DNA of 64,000 nucleotides from Paracoccaceae bacterium (GTDB taxonomy: Bacteria > Pseudomonadota > Alphaproteobacteria > Rhodobacterales > Rhodobacteraceae), in contig JASJAR010000006.1 of NCBI GenBank assembly GCA_030066905.1, positions 62,001-126,000 on the forward strand, given 5' to 3'. Each line of letters starts with the position of its first letter. Position 1 is the stretch's first letter. The translations under genes were made by a program, and so were the position numbers. Shown piece by piece: positions 1 to 7,629 of the stretch. The notes beneath the pieces are model-generated. The model was not told the origin of the DNA and ran no database searches. It saw only the letters and a list, made by a program, of their open reading frames with translations.

Positions 1-244
1 GACGACGGTCGCTGCGCACTATCTTCAGGCTTTTGCGGCCAACCTCGTCTCGGCGGCAGTGCGCTTCATCCCGCTCGGGGCCACCGAGGGGCAGGCGGTG
101 CTCCAGCGCCTGCGGCCCACGGTGCTCGACACCGCCGCCCGGGCCGCGGCGACCGCGCCCGGGGACATCGCTCTCGCTCAACCCGCGGCCGATATCGCGA
201 GCCTCGCTCATGAAACCCTGCCTGTGAGGATCTTCCGCTCATGA
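1..244 (+). CDS. ureF: Urease accessory protein UreF (3' end only)
   Basis: This is the C-terminal 80 residues of an open frame that enters from the left edge. The protein acts with UreD and UreG to load nickel into apo-urease. The visible part is an Ala-rich helical tail ending in a basic FRS. Identification rests mainly on position, because its TGA overlaps the ATG of ureG (ATGA), the normal ureF-ureG arrangement. The N-terminus is outside the window, so nothing can be said about its start. Confidence 0.8.
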   Translation, partial: TTVAAHYLQAFAANLVSAAVRFIPLGATEGQAVLQRLRPTVLDTAARAAATAPGDIALAQPAADIASLAHETLPVRIFRS

Positions 245-852
245 CCCAGAAAAACGGCCCCCTCCGCGTCGGCATCGGCGGCCCCGTGGGCGCGGGTAAG
301 ACGACGCTCACCGGCGAGCTCTGCAAGGTGCTGGCCGGACGCTATTCGGTCGCGGTCGTTACCAACGATATCTACACCCGCGAAGACGCCGAGGCGCTAA
401 CCCGGGCGCAGATCCTGCCCGCCGAGCGGATCAGGGGCGTCGAGACCGGGGGCTGCCCCCATACCGCGATCCGCGAAGACGCCTCGATCAACATCGCCGC
501 GGTGGCCGACCTTGCCGAAACGTTCCCCGATCTCGATCTCGTTTTCGTCGAATCGGGCGGCGATAATCTTGCGGCCACCTTCTCGCCGGAACTTGCCGAC
601 CTCACGGTCTATGTCATCGACACCGCCGCCGGGCAGGACATCCCCCGAAAGCGCGGGCCGGGGCTCGCGAAATCGGACATTCTCGTCGTGAACAAGACCG
701 ATCTTGCCCCCCATGTTGGGGTCGATCTGGACCTGCTCGAAACCGACACCCGGGCGGCGCGGGCAGGGCGGCCCTATGTACTGGCCAATCTGCGCGGCGG
801 GCAAGGGGCGCGGGAGGTCGCGGCGTTTCTGATCTCCGAGGGCGGGCTATGA
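241..852 (+). CDS. ureG: Urease accessory GTPase UreG
   Basis: UreG is a SIMIBI-class GTPase that powers nickel insertion into urease. The 203-aa protein has the P-loop GGPVGAGKT at residues 13-21, the conserved metal-binding CPH at 72-74 (context [10 protein letters not shown]), and the NKTDL guanine-specificity motif near residue 150. Length is typical for the family. It starts within the ATGA overlap with ureF, so the two are translationally coupled. Its 3' end overlaps the stop of the convergent gene by 6 bp. Confidence 0.97.
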   Translation: MTQKNGPLRVGIGGPVGAGKTTLTGELCKVLAGRYSVAVVTNDIYTREDAEALTRAQILPAERIRGVETGGCPHTAIREDASINIAAVADLAETFPDLDLVFVESGGDNLAATFSPELADLTVYVIDTAAGQDIPRKRGPGLAKSDILVVNKTDLAPHVGVDLDLLETDTRAARAGRPYVLANLRGGQGAREVAAFLISEGGL

Positions 853-1824
853 GCCGCCGGCGACCACGCGCGGCTTCGGCGGGCTCGGCAGGCGGCGGCC
901 CGATTTCGCAAGTGCGGCCTCGGCGTCTTCGAGCACCTTGGCAAAGCGCGGCACAGGCTGGCGCCTCAGCGCGGCGCGGGCGAAGAGCCCGGTGAGATAG
1001 GGCCGGTCGGCGGCCAGCACCCGGGCCATGGCGGCCCGGAGCCAGGGCGTGTGCGCGCGGCGGCGCCTTAAGGCTGCGTGAAACGAGATCGGGGCGAGCC
1101 CGCCGGCGGCGGCGTCTTCGAAGACCCGCTCGAGAACGCCCATGGCGCGCAGGTCGGCGTCGATCGCGCCCGCCCCGCCCCGCCGGTAGAGGATCTGGTG
1201 GACATGGGCGCCGCCGAAGAGGGCGGCATGCATCGCGTCCTCGGTCTCGGCGGGGTCGTGGACGATATAGGCGGTGTCGGCGGCATCGAGCATGTCGGGA
1301 GCGTAGCCGTAGCGGGAGGTGAAATCCTTGCCGCGTTTGTCGGTGAACCGCTCGTCCCACCGGGCGCGGGCGGGCGAGAGCGTCGCCTGAGGGGCAACGG
1401 CGATCACCGCAGCCCCGGGAGCGGCCACCGAATAGGCCGCGGCCGCGTAGCCGCCCATGCCTGCGCCGTAGAAGACGACGCGGTCGAACTCCTCGAAGAA
1501 CCCGCTGTCGATCTGCCGGTCGAAGAAGCGCCAGACATGGGGGCTGCGGAACCAGGTCTCGCGGCGGGCGATCAGCGACAGATGCGACCAGCCGCGCGGG
1601 TCGGCGAATTCGAACCCAAGCGGCGCACCGTCGGGCGCGCCGGCACGGATATGGGCGAGGCTTTCGAAGGTCACCAGAAGCACCCGGCTTCCATTGTCGC
1701 CGAAGACGGCGACGTGTTTCTTGCCGAGAGCGGAGTAATAGCCCCGCTCGGTGCCGATTTCGTCCATCCGGTCGAGCCATTCGGCGTCGGAAAGCGTATC
1801 GGGAAGGTGCAGTTTCTCTGGCAT
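847..1824 (-). CDS. Conserved Rhodobacteraceae protein with hydrolase-like GxGxGG motif
   Basis: A 325-aa protein starting at ATG 1824 (MPEKLHLPD). A GTG 18 bp upstream (1842) is an alternative start. Around residue 120 it has the segment [18 protein letters not shown], which resembles the nucleophile elbow of alpha/beta hydrolases with the usual serine replaced by methionine. No other catalytic residues can be assigned by eye. Relatives in Rhodobacteraceae have, as I recall, been annotated as phosphoadenosine phosphosulfate reductases; I see no CysH motif, and that name would be wrong here. It is convergent with ureG. Function unknown. Confidence 0.7.
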   Translation of the reverse strand: MPEKLHLPDTLSDAEWLDRMDEIGTERGYYSALGKKHVAVFGDNGSRVLLVTFESLAHIRAGAPDGAPLGFEFADPRGWSHLSLIARRETWFRSPHVWRFFDRQIDSGFFEEFDRVVFYGAGMGGYAAAAYSVAAPGAAVIAVAPQATLSPARARWDERFTDKRGKDFTSRYGYAPDMLDAADTAYIVHDPAETEDAMHAALFGGAHVHQILYRRGGAGAIDADLRAMGVLERVFEDAAAGGLAPISFHAALRRRRAHTPWLRAAMARVLAADRPYLTGLFARAALRRQPVPRFAKVLEDAEAALAKSGRRLPSPPKPRVVAGGS

Positions 1825-1942
1825 CGGGAACTCGTGACTCACAGCCGTCACTCTACGGCGGGAAGGCCAGACCCCGCAACGGGACGCTGCGGCTCTTGTG
1901 CCCGGCGCGGCACCCGGGCCAGATGGAGGGAGGAGATCGCCC

Positions 1943-2914
1943 ATGACAGCCGCCTTTGACGCCATCCTGGAAACAGCGCTCGCCTGGCACGAGGCCGGGA
2001 CCGGGGCGGCGCTGGCCACGGTCGTGGAAACCTGGGGCTCTGCGCCCCGGCCGGTGGGGGCCCAACTCGCTGTCAGCGGGGCCGGGGAGATGGCCGGGTC
2101 CGTCTCGGGCGGCTGCGTCGAAGGCGCGGTGGTGGCCGAGGCGGCCGACGTGCTGGCCACGGGGCAGGCGAAGCTCCTCGAATACGGGGTGTCAGACGAC
2201 GATGCTTTCGCGGTCGGCCTTGCTTGCGGCGGGACGATCCGGGTGCTTCTGGAGCCCGTCGGGGCGGCGCTGACGGCGGCGATGCTGCGCGACATTCTCG
2301 CCGCCCGGGCCGGCCGGCGGCCGGTGGCCTATGTCGCCGACACCGCCGGGCCGTCCCGGCGGCTGGGCGATGCGTCGGAGTTTCCCGAGCGGTTTCGCGC
2401 GGACCGGTCGGGCTTTGAGGCAGACGGCCGGACCTTCGTTCAAATCCACAACCCGCCCCTGCGGCTGGCGGTGGTGGGGGCGGTGCATATCGCCCAACCG
2501 CTCGTGGCGATGGCCCGGCTTGCCGGTTACGACGTGACGCTCATCGACCCTCGCGACGCCTTTGCCTCGGAGACCCGGTTTCCGGGCGAGAGGCTGGTGC
2601 ACGACTGGCCCGACGAGGCCCTTGGCAATCTCGGGCTCGATGGTCGGACGGCCGTCGTGACGCTGACCCACGACCCCAAGCTCGACGACCCCGCGCTCCG
2701 GGCCGCGCTTGCCTCGGAGGTGTTCTACATCGGTGCGCTCGGCTCGACGCGGACCCATGGCAAGCGGGTGGCGCGTCTCGGGGAGGCGGGGGTCGGCGAG
2801 GCGGAGATCGCGCGCATCCATGCCCCCGTCGGGCTCGATATCGGTGCCAGGAGCCCGGCCGAGATCGCGATTTCGATCCTGGCCGAGATCACCGCGACGC
2901 TGAGGCGTGGTTGA
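1943..2914 (+). CDS. XdhC/CoxI family molybdenum-enzyme maturation protein
   Basis: 323 aa. Members of this family bind molybdenum cofactor and help sulfurate and insert it into xanthine dehydrogenase or CO dehydrogenase-type enzymes. The N-terminal XdhC domain shows GSAPRPVG at 32-39 and the conserved GSVSGGCVEG around 52-61. The C-terminal half is the Rossmann-like XdhC_C domain, with the HDPKLDDPAL and YIGALGS motifs. The start is ATG 1943, preceded by a GGAGGGAGGAG ribosome-binding site. It overlaps the next gene by one base (TGATG). No molybdoenzyme subunits are in the window, so the client enzyme is unknown. Confidence 0.88.
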   Translation: MTAAFDAILETALAWHEAGTGAALATVVETWGSAPRPVGAQLAVSGAGEMAGSVSGGCVEGAVVAEAADVLATGQAKLLEYGVSDDDAFAVGLACGGTIRVLLEPVGAALTAAMLRDILAARAGRRPVAYVADTAGPSRRLGDASEFPERFRADRSGFEADGRTFVQIHNPPLRLAVVGAVHIAQPLVAMARLAGYDVTLIDPRDAFASETRFPGERLVHDWPDEALGNLGLDGRTAVVTLTHDPKLDDPALRAALASEVFYIGALGSTRTHGKRVARLGEAGVGEAEIARIHAPVGLDIGARSPAEIAISILAEITATLRRG

Positions 2915-3903
2915 TGGAATTCGGCCCGGTGCCCCTGTCGCAGGCCGAGGGGGCGATCCTTGCCCATTCCGAGACCCTACCCGGCGGGCGGCTCCGGAAG
3001 GGCCGGGTGCTCACCGCAGACGACGTCGCGCGGCTGGCCGAGACCGGGGTCGCGGAGGTGACCGTCGCACGGCTCGGCTCCGGCGACGTGCACGAAGATC
3101 CCGCTGCAAGCGCCGTCGCGGCCGCATTGGTGCCGAACCCGGAGCGGGCCGGTCTGCGCCTCGGGCCTGCGGCGACCGGACGTGTGAACCTCTTTTCCGA
3201 TGTCGTCGGCGTCGCCGAGATCGACCGTGCGGCCATCGACGCGGCGAACCGGGTCGATCCCGGTATCACCATCGCCACCGTTCCCCAGTGGCAGCGGATG
3301 GCGCAGGGCGGGATGGTCGCGACGGTGAAGATCATCCCCTACGCCGTCTCCCGCGATGCCCTTGACCGCGCGGTCGCGGCCGCGGTCGCGGCGATCGCCA
3401 TGCGCCCGGTGGCCGTGGCGACCGCGAGCCTCATTCAGACGCGCATCGGTGACGAGGATGGCGAAAAGGGCCACCGCGCAATCCACAAGCGCCTTGAAGC
3501 CCTCGGGGTGGCGCTCGAACCGAAGGTGCTGGTGCCGCATCGGACGGAGGCCCTCGCGGAGGCCGTTCGGGCGGTCACCGGCGAGGTGATCCTGATCCTC
3601 ACGGGCTCGGCGACCTCGGACATCCGCGACACCGCGCCCGAGGCTTTGCGGGCCGCCGGGGGCGAGGTCGTCCATTTCGGGATGCCCGTCGACCCCGGAA
3701 ACCTTCTTTTTCTTGGCCGCCTTGGGTCGAAGCCGGTGATCGGCCTGCCGGGCTGCGCCCGCTCGCCAGCGCTCAACGGGGTCGACTGGGTGCTCGAACG
3801 GGTAGTCTGCGGGGTTGTGGTGAGCGGGGCGGATATCCAGGCCATGGGGGTGGGCGGGCTTTTGAAGGAGATCCCCGAGCGGGGCCGGCCGCGGGAGGGG
3901 TGA
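2914..3903 (+). CDS. Molybdopterin-binding (MoCF domain) protein
   Basis: 329 aa, starting at ATG 2914 inside the XdhC stop (TGATG), so the two are co-translated. The central and C-terminal parts look like the MoCF/MogA-MoeA cofactor-binding fold: a Gly-rich ILTGSATSD around residue 230 and the late PVDPGNLLFLG...GLPGCARSP segments typical of alphaproteobacterial molybdopterin-binding proteins. In relatives this module can be fused to a MobA-type nucleotidyltransferase, but I see no nucleotidyltransferase motif here. The likely role is molybdenum-cofactor handling with the XdhC protein. The gene ends at the terminator shared with infC. Confidence 0.82.
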   Translation: MEFGPVPLSQAEGAILAHSETLPGGRLRKGRVLTADDVARLAETGVAEVTVARLGSGDVHEDPAASAVAAALVPNPERAGLRLGPAATGRVNLFSDVVGVAEIDRAAIDAANRVDPGITIATVPQWQRMAQGGMVATVKIIPYAVSRDALDRAVAAAVAAIAMRPVAVATASLIQTRIGDEDGEKGHRAIHKRLEALGVALEPKVLVPHRTEALAEAVRAVTGEVILILTGSATSDIRDTAPEALRAAGGEVVHFGMPVDPGNLLFLGRLGSKPVIGLPGCARSPALNGVDWVLERVVCGVVVSGADIQAMGVGGLLKEIPERGRPREG

Positions 3904-3904
3904 G

Positions 3905-3939
3905 ACGAAAAAGCCCCCGAAAACGGGGGGCTTGTCGTC
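3905..3939 (-). terminator. Intrinsic terminator between infC and the molybdopterin gene
   Basis: The inverted repeat AAGCCCCC (3911-3918) / GGGGGCTT (3926-3933), with a short loop, reads on the minus strand as a GC stem followed by TTTTTCGTC. It lies just after the infC stop (3957) and just after the plus-strand molybdopterin gene stop (3903). The outer GACGA/TCGTC bases extend the dyad, so it may serve both converging transcripts, although the U-run is better for infC. Confidence 0.85.
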
Positions 3940-3956
3940 CATCGTGACGCAGCGGC

Positions 3957-4499
3957 TTACTTTGAGGGCCCGATCATCATCACCATCTGGCGGCCTTCCA
4001 TCTTCGGCATGTTCTCGACCTTGCCGAGTTCCTTGATGTCTTCTGCCACCCGTTCGAGCAATTCGCGCCCGAGGTTCTGGTGCGCCATCTCGCGGCCGCG
4101 GAACCGCATCGTCACCTTCACCTTGTCGCCCTTTTCGAGGAACTTCACGACGTTGCGCATCTTGACGTCGTAATCGTGGGTGTCGGTGTTAGGGCGGAAC
4201 TTCACTTCCTTGACCTGAATGGTCGTCTGTTTCTTCCGCGCCTCGCTTTCGCGCTTCTGGGTTTCGTATTTGTACTTGCCGAAATCCATGATCTTGCAGA
4301 CCGGCGGGGTCGCGTTCGGCGAGATCTCGACGAGGTCGAGCCCGGCGTCCTCGGCCATCTGCATGGCCCGGGCGGGGCTCACGACGCCGACGTTTTCGCC
4401 CTCCGCGCCGATCAGGCGAATCTCGGGCGCGCGGATGCGGTCGTTGACCCGAGGGCCGGTGTCACGCACCGGGGGCGCGTTGTGGGGTCTTCTGGCGAT
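3957..4499 (-). CDS. infC: Translation initiation factor IF-3, ATC start codon
   Basis: IF-3 prevents 30S-50S association and proofreads start codons. The 180-aa product begins ARRPHNAPP and carries the family core ([14 protein letters not shown], then [17 protein letters not shown]). The frame has no ATG, GTG or TTG between a remote TTG at 4565 and the conserved N-terminus. Instead an ATC at 4499-4497 follows AAAGGA with 8-nt spacing. Non-canonical starts (AUU, AUC, AUA) on infC are well known and let IF-3 repress its own translation. The ATC call is from the sequence; autoregulation is inferred from the family. Confidence 0.93.
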   Translation of the reverse strand: MARRPHNAPPVRDTGPRVNDRIRAPEIRLIGAEGENVGVVSPARAMQMAEDAGLDLVEISPNATPPVCKIMDFGKYKYETQKRESEARKKQTTIQVKEVKFRPNTDTHDYDVKMRNVVKFLEKGDKVKVTMRFRGREMAHQNLGRELLERVAEDIKELGKVENMPKMEGRQMVMMIGPSK

Positions 4500-4698
4500 G
4501 GGAGTCGTCCTTTTTCGGTTGATCCAGAGGCTTTGACACGTAGCAAGCGGCTCGCGCCGGTTCAACCGGGATCGGCGCCCTGACGGGCGAATGAATCGGC
4601 CATCTCCCGCCGGTCGGGACGGGGCGGACCGGAGCCGGTGGACCTCGGCCGCCGACGGCCATATTGACGACCGTTGTCATTAACCAAGGGTGGACCCC

Positions 4699-5322
4699 AT
4701 GAATAGATCGATCCTTTTGATCCTCGCGCTCCTCGTTGTCGGGGTGGGCGGCTACCTGCTGCTGGGGCAGGGCGGGGAGACCCCGGAGCCCGTGGCGGAC
4801 GCCATTGAAGAGGCCGGCGATGCGGCGGGCGACGCCGCCGATGCCGCAGGCGAAGCGGCGGGCGATGCCGCGGGCGCGGTGGAAGAGGCTGCAGATGCGG
4901 CCACCGAGGCCGCCGAGGACGCCATGGAGAGCGCGACCGAGGCGGCGGGCGATGCGGTCGACGCCGCGACCGAGGCGGCCGACGGCGCCACGGAGGCCGC
5001 GACCGAGACCGGCGAGGCGGCGATGGAGGCGGCAGTGGACGCTGCCGGCGATGCCGCAGAGGCAACCGGCGAAGCGGTGGATACGGCAACGGAAGCTGCC
5101 GACGACGCAACGGACGCCGCGAGCGAGGCCGCGGACAGCCTGATCCCTGACTACCTCACGGCCGACGGGTTCGATGCCGACCGCGCCCGCGCCGCGCTCG
5201 ACGACTCTGACGTGGGCACCGTGGAAAAGGCGGCGCTTCAGGCCGCGATTGCCGCTGCCGAGGCGGACCCCGCGCTGGTCGGCGACCTCATCGAGCGGCT
5301 CCAGAGCGCGCTCGGCTTCTGA
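4699..5322 (+). CDS. Membrane-anchored Ala/Asp/Glu-repeat protein
   Basis: A 207-aa protein starting at ATG 4699, which has AAGGG 8 nt upstream; a GTG at 4690 is the alternative. Residues 4-22 form one hydrophobic helix, so it is probably anchored in the inner membrane or secreted. Residues 30-150 are almost only Ala, Glu, Asp, Thr and Gly in imperfect 4-, 7- and 11-residue units such as EAAGDA and DAATEAA, predicted to be a long acidic helix. The last 55 residues are a less repetitive helical domain ending LQSALGF. A TTAACC CtrA-type half site sits about 15 nt before the start. The function is not known; the repeats recall LEA or spacer proteins. Confidence 0.75.
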   Translation: MNRSILLILALLVVGVGGYLLLGQGGETPEPVADAIEEAGDAAGDAADAAGEAAGDAAGAVEEAADAATEAAEDAMESATEAAGDAVDAATEAADGATEAATETGEAAMEAAVDAAGDAAEATGEAVDTATEAADDATDAASEAADSLIPDYLTADGFDADRARAALDDSDVGTVEKAALQAAIAAAEADPALVGDLIERLQSALGF

Positions 5323-5436
5323 AAGGCGCGCGGGCCGGGCGGCGCTTGCTGCCCGGCCCGCGATTCGCAAAGGCTTGGGCGACCGTTGAGGTCCGGCGTG
5401 GAGCGTTCACCGTGCTCGCGTTCCAGACGTCGATGG

Positions 5437-5520
5437 CGAAACGCGCCCCGGGCCCGATCCGGGGTCCCGAGTCGACGGCGGGCACCGCCCGTCGAGGTCC
5501 CGGGTCAGGCCCGGGACGGG
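5437..5520 (+). repeat. Decayed copy of the 171-bp inverted-repeat family (core only)
   Basis: This holds both inner palindromes of the family (CGCCCCGGGCCCGATCCGGGG, then GTCCCGGGTCAGGCCCGGGAC) separated by about 25 bp. The terminal GGCCTTGAG ends cannot be recognised. It sits in the 238-bp gap between the Ala-repeat gene and fpr, which otherwise shows no gene. Confidence 0.7.
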
Positions 5521-5560
5521 TCTTGGCTTTGATGTCGTGAGGTCGGCGCGGTCGCGCCGT

Positions 5561-6436
5561 CTACCCGACGAAGGCCTTTTCAACCACGTATTCGGCGGGC
5601 TCCGAGTTCGCCCCTTCGCGGAGCCCATAGCCTTCGAGGATTTCCTTCAGATCGAGGTTGAGCCCGATCGAGCCGCAGACCATCGCGCGGTCGGTGTCGG
5701 GCGACATGCCCTCGGCGAGACCGAGATCGCGGAAGAGCTCGCCCGATTTCAGTAGGTCGGTGACGCGCCCCATCTTCGGGCTCTCCTCACGGGTGGTGGT
5801 GGGATAGTAGGTGAGCTTTGCGAGCCCCTCCGCACCGATCAGCTCGGCAAACAGTTCGTCGGTGCGGATCTTCTCGATGATCTCCCCCGAATAGGTCAGT
5901 TCCGCGACGTCTCGGCAGGTATGGGTGACGATGACCTGGTCGTAATCCTCATATGTCTGCGGGTCCCGCAAAAGCGAGGAGAAAGGCGCGAAGCCGGTGC
6001 CGGTGGCGAAGAGCCAGAGCCGCTTGCCGGGCAGGAGCGCGTCATGGACCAGCGTGCCCACCGGTTTGGGCCGGAGGATCACCTCGTCGCCGGGCTCGAT
6101 ATGCTGGAGCTTCGAGGTCAGCGGGCCGTCCTGCACCTTGATCGAGTAGAACTCGAGCTCGTCGTCCCAGGACGGCGAGGCGATGGAATAGGCCCTGAGG
6201 AGCGGCTTTTGCTTGCCCGTCCTGGGGTCCGCATCGCCCATAAGGCCGATCATCACGAATTCGCCGGAGCGGAACCGCAGGCTCGCGGGCCGGGTCGTCT
6301 TGAACGAAAACAGCCGGTCGGTGTAGTGGCGGACCTCGGTCACGGTCTGGGCGTCGGGCAGGGTCACTTTGGCGGCGGCGGCTTGGGTCACGGGGGTTTG
6401 CTCGGTCATGATGTCAGGGCGGTGCCCGGATGGCAC
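5561..6436 (-). CDS. fpr: Ferredoxin--NADP+ reductase
   Basis: FAD-dependent reductase that exchanges electrons between NADPH and ferredoxin or flavodoxin, here most likely to feed sulfite reduction. Landmarks are FRSGEFVMIGL and RAYSIASP (FAD binding, residues about 55-90), then GTGFAPFSSLLRDP and MVCGS (NADP site). The C-terminus EYVVEKAFVG is the bacterial subclass I type with an extension. The GTG at 6436 has AAGAGGAG 5 nt upstream and is preferred. ATG 6409 (MTEQTPV) matches the usual family N-terminus but lacks a visible Shine-Dalgarno. It lies 39 nt after the DUF934 gene and probably shares its transcript. Confidence 0.93.
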   Translation of the reverse strand: MPSGHRPDIMTEQTPVTQAAAAKVTLPDAQTVTEVRHYTDRLFSFKTTRPASLRFRSGEFVMIGLMGDADPRTGKQKPLLRAYSIASPSWDDELEFYSIKVQDGPLTSKLQHIEPGDEVILRPKPVGTLVHDALLPGKRLWLFATGTGFAPFSSLLRDPQTYEDYDQVIVTHTCRDVAELTYSGEIIEKIRTDELFAELIGAEGLAKLTYYPTTTREESPKMGRVTDLLKSGELFRDLGLAEGMSPDTDRAMVCGSIGLNLDLKEILEGYGLREGANSEPAEYVVEKAFVG

Positions 6437-6475
6437 CGGCTCTCCTCTTAAGCGTTGATCTCAGTCAGTTAAAGG

Positions 6476-6886
6476 TCAGCCTCGGAGGGCGGCGCGGTAA
6501 TCGTGCGCCTGCCAGTCGGCGCGGGCGCGCCACTGGTCCTCCGGCTGGCGGCGGGCGAGGTCGTCGGTGATTTCCACCTCGTCGAACCCTGCGCGCCTTG
6601 CCATGGCATATTGGTCGGCGATCACATGGCCTTTCGCGCGGAGCCGGCCTTTGTAGCCCATGCGCCGCAGGATCGCTGCCAGCGTGAAACCGCGTCCGTC
6701 GGCGAAGGAGGGGAAGTCGACGCGGATGAGGTCGAGGCCCGTCAGCCGGTCGGCCAGCGCGGCGGGATCGGCGTCGGAGGCCAGATCGACCGCCCGGGTG
6801 CCGTCGTTGGCGGGTAGCTCGGCGAGCGGGACGATCGGGTGGGCCCAGTCGTCGGGCATGAAGCCCTGGTCGGTCACAAGCGTCAC
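6476..6886 (-). CDS. DUF934 family protein, sulfite reductase-associated
   Basis: 136 aa from a GTG start at 6886 that overlaps the cysH stop (GTGA). The family accompanies cysI and cysH in many proteobacteria and is often called CysX-like or an oxidoreductase, without a proven reaction. The segment IRVDFPSFADGRGFT around residue 50 and the LRAKGHVIADQYAMARRAGFDEVE stretch are the family signatures. Position fifth in the cys operon supports a role in sulfite reduction. Confidence 0.88.
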   Translation of the reverse strand: MTLVTDQGFMPDDWAHPIVPLAELPANDGTRAVDLASDADPAALADRLTGLDLIRVDFPSFADGRGFTLAAILRRMGYKGRLRAKGHVIADQYAMARRAGFDEVEITDDLARRQPEDQWRARADWQAHDYRAALRG

Positions 6887-7629
6887 GGGGTGTCCTTTCC
6901 GGCGCGCACGAGCTTGCCGTTCTCGAAATGGATGCCGCATTCGTCCTTCGACTTGCCCCGCCAGCGGCCCGCGCGGGGGTCTTCGTCGGGCCTTGTGGGC
7001 GTTGTGCAGGGGGCGCAGCCGATGGAGGAATAGCCTTTCGCCACAAGCGGATGGCGGGGCAGGCGGTTGTTGGTCATGTACTCGGCAATGTCGTCGCGGG
7101 CCCAATGGGCCAGCGGGTTGACCTTGATCCGGGTCTCGCCTTCGGGCTCGAAGAAATCGAGGGCGGCCCGGGCACCGCCCTGAAACCTCTTCCGGCCCGT
7201 GATCCAGGCGTCATAGGGCGCGAGCGCGGCTTCCAGGGGGCGGGTCTTCCTCAGATCGCAGCAGGCGTCGGTGTCGAACTGGTGGAGGATGCCGTCGGGG
7301 TCGCCGGCGAAGAGGTCGGCCCGGTCGGGGCGGATGCGATGGACCTCGGTGAGCCCGAGCTTGTAGGCCACTTCGAGCTGGTAATCGAGGGTCTCGCGGA
7401 AAAGCATCCTGGTGTCGACGAAGAGAACCGGTGTGGTGCGGTCGATCACCGAGAGCATGTGGAGAAGGACGACCGATTCCGCCCCGAAGGAGGAGACGAG
7501 GGCGGCGGGGCCGACCATGGGGTCGGCGAGCGCATGGGCCAGCACCTCCGCCGCCGCATGGTGGCGATAGCGGGCGTTGAGTGCGGCTGCGCGCTCGGCC
7601 ACCGGGGGCAGGGTGGCCTCAAGCGGCAT
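6883..7629 (-). CDS. cysH: Assimilatory adenylylsulfate (APS/PAPS) reductase
   Basis: 248 aa. Reduces activated sulfate to sulfite with thioredoxin or glutaredoxin. The CC pair at 123-124 and CAPC at 205-208 form the CC...CxxC motif that binds a 4Fe-4S cluster, which marks the APS-reducing type rather than the E. coli PAPS type. The C-terminal catalytic cysteine is in ECGIH (Cys231). The substrate site SSFGAES is at 46-52. The start ATG 7629 overlaps cysI by 11 bp. Confidence 0.95.
   Translation of the reverse strand: MPLEATLPPVAERAAALNARYRHHAAAEVLAHALADPMVGPAALVSSFGAESVVLLHMLSVIDRTTPVLFVDTRMLFRETLDYQLEVAYKLGLTEVHRIRPDRADLFAGDPDGILHQFDTDACCDLRKTRPLEAALAPYDAWITGRKRFQGGARAALDFFEPEGETRIKVNPLAHWARDDIAEYMTNNRLPRHPLVAKGYSSIGCAPCTTPTRPDEDPRAGRWRGKSKDECGIHFENGKLVRAGKDTP

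Noticed and set aside
847..2295. Long minus-strand frame to 2295 as one 482-aa protein
   Set aside because: The part above 1824 is the antisense shadow of the XdhC gene, with low-complexity residues; the conserved start is at 1824.
4500..4565. N-terminal extension of infC from TTG 4565
   Set aside because: The 22 extra residues do not match IF-3, and the Shine-Dalgarno is positioned for the ATC at 4499.
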